From Siphonodentalium dalli (lineage: Eukaryota > Mollusca > Scaphopoda > Gadilida > Siphonodentaliidae): a stretch of 64,000 bases of DNA. Below are positions 54,976-64,000 of the stretch, in pieces. The stretch is taken from positions 125,943,450 to 126,007,449 of the forward strand of contig CP136069.1 in NCBI GenBank assembly GCA_032622095.1, read 5' to 3'. Within the stretch, counting starts at the first letter, position 1. Each line of letters begins with the position of its first letter. The notes beneath the pieces are model-generated. The model did not search any database. It was not told the DNA's origin and saw only the letters and a program-made list of their open reading frames with translations. Made by a program: the position numbers and the translations under genes.

Positions 54976-55292
54976 GTCCAATATGAACTTATGTGAATAT
55001 TTAGGTCCAATATGAACGTATTTGTACGATGTTGCAGCACTAGATGTATGCTCTTTATATATGTGTTTTCACTGCGGCCCGCGCCATCCAACTCCCTTTA
55101 CAATATTTTACAAGGGAGCCTTTATTCAGCGTCGGAGGGGGCATGCGGCACATGCGTACGCTTCTCGGACACGACAGCCATATCCTAGTATTTTATTTAT
55201 AGATATAATATTTATTATGCTTCAAAATATCTCGGGCAGGTTAGTTCACATTGGACCTAAATATTGACATCGGTTCATATTGGACTTATTTG
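54976..55292. mobile_element. Inverted-repeat element, about 317 bp
   Basis: The ends are inverted repeats of about 48 bases (AAATAAGTCCAATATGAAC left, complement at right), including 'atatttaggtccaat'. The interior is unique in this window and non-coding. No target duplication identified. Confidence 0.75.
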
Positions 55293-55904
55293 ATTCTAGA
55301 ATAAGCACATAGTGGACTTATACCCGTTATTCCATATCACATAAAATCTGTTGACGTGGTTGTGAGCCAATCCGGACGAGTGATACGAAAAATGCTTCAT
55401 ACATGATGTATACCACCATAGGTACGTGCTGTACTGTTCTGATATTCTATATTTCGAAGTGCTCGAATTTGAGAATTATATTGATTGTAAACTCACCACG
55501 AACTGTTTACATCCTCGATCATACTATGGACATCATATTGTGTTGGGCGTTTTATGTCTAGATAAAGAACAGAGGTTAGCTTGATAAGAAAGCCGCTAAA
55601 AAGATAAAATACGTGCATGGTGGTAACCCTATTAGTCTGGTCGATAAAAGGTTTGACTTCGAACACATTTGGACTAAGTTTGCTTTTATGCCATTTTGAA
55701 GAGGAATAAATCCTCCATAACATTTCCAAAATCCGCTAAAATCCCCTTTGAGCATATTTTTTTGTAATTCAAGATGGCGTCCAAGAAGGCTGCCATTTTC
55801 CTATAAGTCAATTTGATGCAATTATAGTGAGAACATCTTGTCACATGTATAGACGTGTATTCATTTTTGTGAAGCTAAGACATAACGCCACCTTTATTTG
55901 CCAA

Positions 55905-56900
55905 AATAGGAACTCCCCGTTCGAGTCAGGGGTGCACGGCAGGGGAGAGGGGCACCAAAATTGATAATATTTTTAACGCCGATTTCCACCAAATTGGTAT
56001 ACATTATTCTCCATGATACTAATCGTGTGATTTAAAGACCAAAGTTGGTGACGTTTGGATGAGAGATGGGGGCACCAAATTTGATAAGAATGTGTTTAGT
56101 CACCGATTACCACCAAACTTATACATAATCATCTCCATGATATCCGGAGTCTAATGGTGTGACTTAAAGATGTAATAAAAATGGTGCCTTTCGAGCAGCG
56201 AAAGGGAAGAGTGCCACCAAACTTTATAAAAAATGTTTTTGCGCCGATTTTCACCAAATTGATACACTTTCTTCCCCACGATACACGGAATATATTTTGT
56301 GTGATTTAAAGACGCCAAATCTGTTCCATTTGGGTGGGAGATGGGGAGGGGGCCTAATTTGATAGGAATTTGTTTAGTCGCCGATTAACACCAACTTATA
56401 TATAATTATCTCCATTATATCAGGAGTCTAATGGGGTGGCTTAAAGTTGTCAAAAATGGCATAATTTGAGTCAGGGGTGCATTGAAGCGGAGAGGAGCAC
56501 CAAATTTGATAAAAATCATTTAGCGCCGATTTTCACCAATAACCACAAACTTATACATAATCATATCCATGATATCAGTAATCTAACTATGCTGTTTAAA
56601 GATGTCAAAAGTGGCGTCGTTCGATGGGTGCACGGTGGGGAAGAGGGGCACAAAATCGTGTGGGTTAACGACGCCAGATTTGGTGCCTATATTTGCAAAT
56701 GACTGTCTGTGTTCAATATAACTTCACATGAGGGATATCACCTAGATAGCTAATAGCTTCAAAAGTTACGCCGTTGGTGTCAAGGGCAGAAAAGTGGAGA
56801 TAGCAAAAATTATGAAATATATTTGTTTCCGATTTATAGATAATCATCTCCATGATCTGGCTCCGTTCGAGTCGGGCGTGCAAGTAGCGGAAGAGTGGCA
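55905..56900. repeat. Degenerate minisatellite, unit about 125-150 bp
   Basis: Recurrent blocks in fixed order: 'gggtgcac...gggga(g)aggggcacc', 'aaatttgata', 'cgccgatt(t)(t)caccaa', 'tatacataatcatctccatg' and 'gtgtgatttaaagatg'. About six or seven units. Units are strongly diverged, so the array is old. Confidence 0.75.
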
Positions 56901-58046
56901 CCCATGGGCGTAGCCAGCTAGGGTTAGGTGGGTTCGGACGAACCCGCCCTTGAAAACAGAGTACCCTTGTCGCCTGACTTCCAGGGTTTGACAGGTCGTT
57001 GACTTAGGCAACAGCTGGGTTAGTTAAATTAATGTATGAACCCCCGAAGTTGCCCGAGCCAACGAACCGTCGAACCCTGGAAGTCAGGCGACGAGGGCAT
57101 GTTTAAAAGCAGTCGACAAAAGCATGATCGGCCAATACTAGATTATTTCTCATTAAATTGAGGTCCGTATAATGTTTCAGTGAAATCCGAACATACGACG
57201 GGGCGAACATTTGGTTTTAATATGAATCAAATCAATACTACAATAGTCGATTCAATAGTTACATATGGCATGTCGGCATATCGTCGCATCAGTGCTTTAG
57301 GGTTCTAAGTCCACATTACCCTTTTTGTGGGAATTTTTTGATACCAGTTCATGTATATCGGTAAATAGCTATTGTACCGTTGTCTCATATTTGATTCGAG
57401 AATGCGTAATAAGCACTAAATTGCAGTCATGACATCATGGGTGTTCAACGTTATGAGGTTGGGAAGTAATATTGTTTTTTCTGTTTGGACATAGAACATT
57501 CTAGTCACATTTGTGTTCCATGCTTAATTTCTTGCGTATATAGAACATTCCAGCACACATGAACAGGAAGCATCCATTTAAGTAGAAAGCGTGTAACTGC
57601 TTAGCTCTTTATGAAATTTTATGCAATAATTGATCCCAGTTGAATGGCAGATTGAGAAACAAGAATATAAATATAATTTCAACATCGTCATACACACAAA
57701 AGAAAACATTATTGAATTTATTGTTAGCTTGACATCTTAAAGATGCAACTTGTTTGGGCACAACATTTAGGCACCCACGATGTTATTTAAATGGTTGCAT
57801 TGGCATATATATTAAGATAGTCCATAAACCAACCGGGGACAAGCTTACATTTAGAACCGATGTATAATAATTTGAAAATTCAGAGTCAACTATACACGTT
57901 TTTTATATTTTATCAAGACCCATAAATAATTATAAAGCATTTAGTCCACCATGGATTTCCATAATTATGTTAACATGTTGATTGATTCAGATCGTAACAG
58001 CTTAGTTACTATGTGTTACTCGGCTCAGATGCATGTAACTAACATA

Positions 58047-58265
58047 TCAAATCAAATCAAATTAGTTTATTCTCATTCATCATCATGATATGATATATAG
58101 AGATCACAAATATACATGTAATACAATATACATAAAAGAGGTATGGCGTTGATACTAACAAATAAGTACATATCTTCTAACGTTTACATATCATGAATAT
58201 GGTCATATAGGGAAGGTTCGTGCTGTTTAAGTTACTCAACAGAGGGGTTGGAATGGGTTGTGTTG
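58047..58265 (-). mobile_element. LINE 3' end insertion with (ATTTG)n tail
   Basis: Only the right duplication copy has it. On the minus strand it ends 'gaatgagaataaactaattt' followed by GATTT repeats, a typical LINE or SINE tail. The preceding 150 bases are non-coding or the last codons of an ORF; the family cannot be told. Confidence 0.6.
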
Positions 58266-58309
58266 TGTCGGGTGCTAAAATAGTGTGCACATACGACTTG
58301 AGCTTCTTT

Positions 58310-58440
58310 ACACCAGTTATGTGAATTGAACAGTGACATAAACCCTCCCATGGTGTGCACATTAACATCACGTGCACGGAATGCGTTCCGGTTACTAACA
58401 ACAACAACAACAACAACAAAACGGCGAAAACCATGTCCAT
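58310..58440 (-). pseudogene. Right-copy counterpart of the signal-peptide frame
   Basis: The frame begins MDMVFAVLLLLLLLLVTGTH and is homologous to 45421 leftward, but about 55 bases after the hydrophobic core are missing and the reading then runs into the LINE insertion. The leucine run is encoded by (CAA)n on the plus strand (about 58400-58421). Confidence 0.3.
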
Positions 58441-59575
58441 TTGAAATTTGTTTTAACTAAAGAGAAACATATATCCCAAGCTGATTTCTGACACATGATA
58501 CTTAGTATACAACATGCGTGCAATGGGACACTTTTGGCATTCGCATAATAACTGTTAAACGAATACGACAATAGTGCATAGTCCGTCTATATATGCATGA
58601 ATAGAATATATATTCGAATATGTGATGATCTCAATTAATAATTTAGTGTTCGAAACAATAAATCAAATGGGGGCGACAAGTGTCATACTGTGAATTGTCA
58701 GATTTAGACATGGACATATTAAGTATCGGTGTCAGGGTTCGCAAAGTAACGTCGGCACCAGGACGTTCGATACGGTTCTGCACTGAGAACAGTATCGGAA
58801 CCGCGGTACTGGTGCCACAGTACCAGTCATATTTTATTTCCACCGACAGGCGGTGAGTTAGAAAACACATCAATTGTTTTTGTTTTGTTTTGTTCTTTCT
58901 GAAGATCAATCACTCATAATGCTCGAAAATAGGCCATAATAATGATTGACGCGCGCGTTCAATGCGACACACTTTGCTTTCCATTTTGGGCTTGTTCGTG
59001 AACTGTAGCTTGTTGGTCGATTTAATCTTAATATACAAGTATCAGTCGGTACATTTATATTCCCGTCCACTGCATGATCCATGTACATAATTATATGCAA
59101 CATATATACATTACATTATGCACTTACCTGCTATACATATTGTATGCATGCTGATGCATGTGGCAGAATTTGACAGGTGCGGGGTGAACTACATTTATCC
59201 CTGCAGCAGCGCAACAGTAAAATATAATAATGTCGCACCAATGACTGTAATCGGAAACTCAGCAAAGATATATTTGATCACAAGGTGACCAAACAATTCC
59301 ACACAACATTGCTATCAGCAAAGTCGTGGCTGTTTACTCAGCAGTTATGTCATTATGTTAAACAGAATGCTGATGAAAAGCCAGAACCTGATTTTTTTTC
59401 TGAATTCTATCATAAAGCCTGTAGGCATGTATATATATATACGTATTTAATATATTTATTATGATCATTGGAACCGAACCGGGATGACTGTGCTACGGGA
59501 GCTTAATTCAAGAACGCGATGTCCTTATGACGATTCGTATGTGCAATGCTCAATATAGCAGCACAATGACACCCG

Positions 59576-60440
59576 ATACGCATAGCATATCAATATATAT
59601 AAGGTATTTGTGGTTCAAATACGCCACATATATATATAGGGTATTTGAGTGGATCAGACTGATGTCATGCTCAATACGCCACCTAAATATACTTATTGAG
59701 CGTTCTGTGTAGATTCTCATCACTGCGTGTCCTGACCGCCATCTTGGATATAATAATCGTCGCTTCAAAAGTTTGACGGCTTCTAATATCGTTGTATTGC
59801 AGTGTTTAGCTATAGTTTTGATTTAGTTTGGAACATTTTAATGATATTAAGATATATATAAATCCCAATTTTGCCTTTTCACTCACTATCAACGGAAAAT
59901 GGGAGATAAGACCAGAATACGCAGTTATATATACGTATTTCAGCTTCCAGTACGATATATATAGCCTCGCCATTCGTCATGGACAGTGGCGCATCTATGT
60001 GAGAGGGATGCGCACTATAGTTGTTCTCTATATATTATTAAATACTTATTGGATAATCGTTCACTACAGCACATGCACGCGCGTATGTATGGGCCTAGAT
60101 TGCCCGATATAATGGTGACGTTTACCACTATAATTAAGTTCACAATAAGCATCTATAAAGTCCTATATATTTAATTTTAAATGGACACGAAATTAAGTGT
60201 GATTTAAAAATAATTGCACCTAAAATATAGGATTATTTTGAATAAGTTATACAAAAATAAGATCAAGGGCGAGGTCGCTGTTGCATCGTGGGGTGGGGTT
60301 GTGGTGGCAGTCTATAAAGGAACTTAGATATTATTCTGAATCAATTAGGCCTATACTGCCCTATAGGGCCTATATATGCCATTTTGTTGGAATCGGGCTT
60401 GGGACTCGGATGAAGAATTTAGCTAGGATAGGTTTGGGTG
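59576..60440. other. No gene recognised
   Basis: AT-rich. Two short blocks 'gggtatttg(a/t)g' and 'ggtatttgtgg' near 59600-59650 are imperfect repeats. Nothing coding is supported. Confidence 0.4.
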
Positions 60441-61470
60441 AATACTCTATATATACATCCGTGCCCTTGGTCGGATCATCATAAAATGTGTCATAGCTGT
60501 TGATATTGAAATGTAGATAGGAACGAGTCATTTTGGGTTCATTCGGGAAAAAAACATGGCCGCCAGTGGCCATCTTGGATTTCAATATTCAATCCATTAG
60601 CACGGGCTACAGGTCGTACCTTTGGTCTGATCATCATGAAATTTGTCATGGATATTAATATTGACATGTAGATGGGAACGAGTAATTTTGGGGTTGTTCG
60701 GCCAAAAAACATGGCCACCGGCAGCCATATTAGATTTTACTCTTTGCATGACTAAATTCTTTGGCACGGCCTACAGGTCGTACCTTTGGTCGGATCATCA
60801 TAAATTTTTTCAAGGATGTTAACAATGACATATAGATGGGAACGAGTTATTTTGGGGTCATTCGGCAAAAAAACATGGCCTCCAGCAGCCATTTTTGATT
60901 TTACTCTTTGTATGACTAAATCCTTTAGCACGGGCTACAGGTCGTACCTTTAGTCATCATGAAATTTGTCATGGCTGTTGAAATTGGAATGTAGATGGGA
61001 ACGAGTCATTTTGGGTCATTCGGACAAACAACATGGCCGCCACTGCCCGCCAGTGGCCATCTTGGATTTAAAAATTCAATCCATTAGTACGGGCTACAGG
61101 TCGTACCTTTGGTCCGATCTTTATGAAATTTGTCATGAATGTTGACATTGTCATGTAGATGGGAACATGTTATTTTGGGTTCATTCGGCAAAAAACATGG
61201 CCACCAGCCGCCATTTTGGATTTCAAAATTCAATCCATTGGCGCGGGCTACAGGTCATACTGCTCGTCTGATCATCATGAAATTTGTCATGGATGTTAAT
61301 ATTGACATGTAGATGGGAACGAGTCATTTTGGGGTCATTCGGCCAAAAAAAAATGGCCACCAGAAGCCATCTTGGATTTAACTCTTTGCATGACTAAGTC
61401 CTTTGGCGCGGCCTACAGGTCGTAGCTTTGGTCAGATCTTCATGAAATTTGTTACGGATGTAATTGATTT
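60440..61470. repeat. Minisatellite, unit about 155-165 bp, six copies
   Basis: The block 'acatggcc(g/a)cc' recurs at about 60555, 60710, 60872, 61031, 61196 and 61351. Each unit also contains 'gggctacaggtcgtaccttt', 'gatcatcatgaaatttgtca' and 'gtagatgggaacgag'. The last unit runs directly into the LINE at 61480. Confidence 0.9.
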
Positions 61471-61479
61471 TCATGTGAA

Positions 61480-63890
61480 TAACTTTAGCAGTTTTTACTC
61501 AGACATACACCGTGGACTTACAATGGAACTTTTAGTAAATCCAGAGGACAACACACATACCACTTCTAACGAATTTATGATTCTACTAGATCCTAAGCCA
61601 CGCCGATGGGATAGTGAAAAGACAGACGATTTTGTTAAGAATTTTTGTAATTACCCATAGATGCAATGCTTTGTCTAGCGAATAACTTAACGACTCAAAG
61701 GGACATCGATCGTCTGTGTTGCGACATAGAAGACAAACTACTTATGACGGCTACCACCACGTTCGGAATGCGCCGCAAGAATGGCGCTCGAAGAGCTGAA
61801 AAAGGCTCAGTGTGGTTTGATAGCAAATGCGCCAATATGAGAAGGGCATTTAAAAGAGATAAACGGCAATGTAGAAAACATCCCTCTCAAACTAATAAAT
61901 TAGCATTGAAACGCGTCGGGAAAGAATACAAGGCACTAATTGACAGGACAATCAAAATATGGGAGAGAAATCGGAACGATTCGTTAAGCGTGTAAAAGCC
62001 CAAAGCTATTTTGGAGTACTATCAAGCAGATAAACAGGAACAATACTGAACGAGATTTTGTCAGCGATGTACCATTAAATGAATTTTATACGCATTTCCA
62101 AAAAATTAATGAACCTGGTGATACTGAAGAATATTTTGAGCCCCTCTTAAACCAGATGTATGACGAAAATGATGACAGCTTACTGAATGTTAACTTTACC
62201 CGAGATGAAATTCTGAATGCTATAGACCGACTTAAGAGCGGGAAATCTCCCGGATCTGATAACATATTAGCCGAATATATTATAGCTACTAGACACCTGA
62301 TAATTGACATATACTTGAAAATCTTCAACGCCGTATTTAGAAACGGAATCTTCCCAGAGCGATGGACGAGGGCTTGATTCAACCTATTTTTAAAAAGAAA
62401 GGGAAACGGTCAAACCCAGACTCGTATCGCGGAATCACCCTCCTTAGTATAATGGGGAAAATGTTTACATCGATTTTGAATAAGCGCTTAGTTGAATTTT
62501 GCGACCAATGCGAAACCATTTCCGAATTTCAGGCAGGCTTCAGGAAAAATCACTCAACTGTTGACAATGTTTTTATTCTCAAGTGCATAATCGACATGTA
62601 TCTTTCAAGAGGAAAAAAATTGTATTGTTGTTTCATTGACTTTAAAAAAGCATTTGACACGGTATGGCGTGACGGCCTTTGGGTAAAAATGATGACGGCA
62701 AATATTAATGGCAGAATTCTCAATGTAATACGTAGTATGTACGGAAACATCAAATCATGCGTTGTACAAGGATGCTACCGATCAGAATGTTTTACTTGTA
62801 ATATGGGGGTAAGGCAAGGTGATACCCTGTCGCCTTTGCTATTCTCCATGTATCTTAACGACTTAGAATCATTTCTTGATAACTGTGCCGTTGACGGCCT
62901 TAAAATTCATAAACGACGCGTTTCTCGATACATTTGGAGAGTATATGAAAATAATGTGCGTATTGTATGCCGATGATACGATTATACTGGCTGAAGACCA
63001 CAAATGTATGCAGACCTAGTTCTCACTTTATTTGATAAAACAATTGAACCAATTACTACGTACTGTAGCGAGGTTTGGGCAATGGAACAATTGTATGAGT
63101 TAGACAGTCTAGTCCTGGGATTTTATAAGCAGGTTCTGAGGATGAAAAGAAGTACCCCCACATACATGGTCTATGGTGAAATTGGTAGATATCCCCTGAG
63201 CATTAAATGTAAAATGCGTATGCTGAACTACTGGAGGCGAATTCTTGATGGAAAATACTCCCAAGTTGTGCAAAAGCTGTATCATTTGTTATTGCACCTC
63301 AAAGATTCTGCGAAAACCAATAAGCGAGTAACGTGGATCTCGTGCATTAAGGGGTTAATCGACTCTTCTGGACAAACCCACGTATGGGATGCACAATGTA
63401 TTTCCGGTTTTGATATTAGATATATTGAGAATAGGTTTAAAGATCAAATTTATCCAAAAATGGTGGGTGGACATCGATAGTTCATCACGCGGTCGATTCT
63501 ATCGGAACTTTAAAAAGGAATTTGGTTTTGAGACATATTTTACGAGTTTACCTCGCGATTTGTCACACAACATTATGAGATTGAGGACAGCCAATCATAG
63601 ACTAGGAGTCGAAACTAGCAGGTGGGGAAAAGCAAGCAAGCGTGGTAAAAACTGTACGTTATGTGGGCAGACAGACGCAAATGACGAATATCATATCATA
63701 TCCGTTTGCACAATCTTAGTTGGGGCCAGGCAGAAATATATACCACGATGGTTCTGAGAGGAACCTGCTAGATGGAAATTCTACATACTATTAGCGTCCC
63801 ACAATCCAGAAATCCAGAAAGGCTTAGGCATTGTGACTAAGATAGGACTGAGTAAGATCGAATAGTAGTGAGTCATCGATGCGAAATAAC
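61480..63890 (+). pseudogene. APE-type LINE with zinc knuckle, internally deleted
   Basis: Pieces: pre-RT with RRWDSEKTDDFVKNF, VWFDSKC and a basic stretch; RT from about 62090 with SGKSPGSDNIL; after a frameshift at about 62370, IQPIFKKKGKRSNPDSYRG, QAGFRKNHSTVDNVF, FIDFKKAFDTVW (motif A), GVRQGDTLSPLLFSMYL, and in another frame LYADDTIILAED (catalytic YADD, about 62960). Here the frame jumps directly to TIEPITTYCSEVW, so the segment normally between is missing. The tail holds VYGEIGRYPL and a zinc knuckle C-x2-C-x9-H-x4-C (CTLCGQTDANDEYHIISVC, about 63649-63705). It ends near 63866 before GAT/GTT-rich repeats. Same clade as 34692-37925. Confidence 0.9.
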
Positions 63891-64000
63891 GATGATGATA
63901 ATTAATATGATGTATATGACCATTGCTGTTATTGGTGATGTTAATGATGGTGTTGTTGTTGTTGTTGTTGATAGTGATGATGATGGCGATGACGGCGATG
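63870..64000. repeat. Trinucleotide-rich tail
   Basis: Imperfect GAT, ATG and GTT triplets follow the LINE end and reach the window edge. It could be the LINE's 3' tail expanded into a microsatellite. Confidence 0.6.

Larger units (their letters stand above)
56905..59575. repeat. Segmental duplication, right copy
   Basis: Direct copy of 43850-48935, preserving the hairpin at the left end, the 'tgatcggccaatactagatt' block and the 'tatttccaccgacaggcggt' block. It lacks the four large insertions of the left copy and carries its own at about 58047-58265. Confidence 0.9.

Noticed and set aside
55165-55200. Possible Helitron end at 'ccatatCCTAGT'
   Set aside because: No hairpin precedes it, and the site lies in the middle of the 54976-55292 inverted-repeat element.

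Overview
This is a eukaryotic, animal window: AT-rich, intron-rich and dominated by transposon remnants. The only host gene I can reconstruct is an SLC4A11 (BTR1-type) membrane transporter on the minus strand. It runs leftward from an ATG at 39577 and leaves the window after the exon at 1707-1917. I could place twelve coding exons, all with plausible splice sites and all joining in frame; together they give 514 residues plus two bases. The exons cover the cytoplasmic domain and roughly the first six membrane segments, and the remaining membrane segments must lie left of position 1. The kinds of repeat present (CR1/L2-like LINEs with short-repeat tails, TTAA-flanked fold-back elements, short Helitron-like elements with CTAG ends, minisatellites with 'ggccatcttgga' motifs) suggest a marine invertebrate, perhaps a mollusc or another lophotrochozoan. 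That species-level guess is inference.

Layout, left to right. 1-39577 is the transporter gene, and its introns are packed with mobile DNA. These include a LINE tail (5-202), a TTAA-flanked MITE carrying nested hairpins (3721-4096), a long terminal-inverted-repeat element (about 5910-6395), a 71-bp tandem array (6810-7227), a second hairpin MITE with different ends (11971-12438), an antisense CR1/Jockey-like LINE (14100-16493), Helitron-like elements (16595-17341 and 23999-24286) and a TTAA fold-back element (22111-22590). Intron 2 holds a 4.8-kb inverted duplication built around decayed copies of a multi-copy gene with a cysteine-rich tail (28206-33040). Intron 1 holds a second broken LINE, itself interrupted by a 494-bp TTAA element whose twin sits at 33573-34066.

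39578-43850 has no host gene that I can see. It contains a degenerate hairpin MITE, the 3' end of a CR1/L2-type LINE with its characteristic stem-loop and ATT tail, and fold-back repeats. 43850-48935 and 56905-59575 are two direct copies of one segment. The left copy carries about four insertions that are absent from the right copy and the right copy carries one of its own, so each copy records the empty site of the other. Between them lie another TTAA fold-back element, the fourth hairpin MITE and a tandem pair of Helitron-like elements (53366-54317). Two minisatellite arrays follow (55905-56900 and 60440-61470). The second is interrupted by a third LINE (61480-63890), which runs to a trinucleotide-rich tail at the window edge.

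No tRNA, rRNA, CRISPR array or bacterial-type operon was recognised. The window reads as one large transporter gene plus a well-preserved record of several transposon families inserting into each other.
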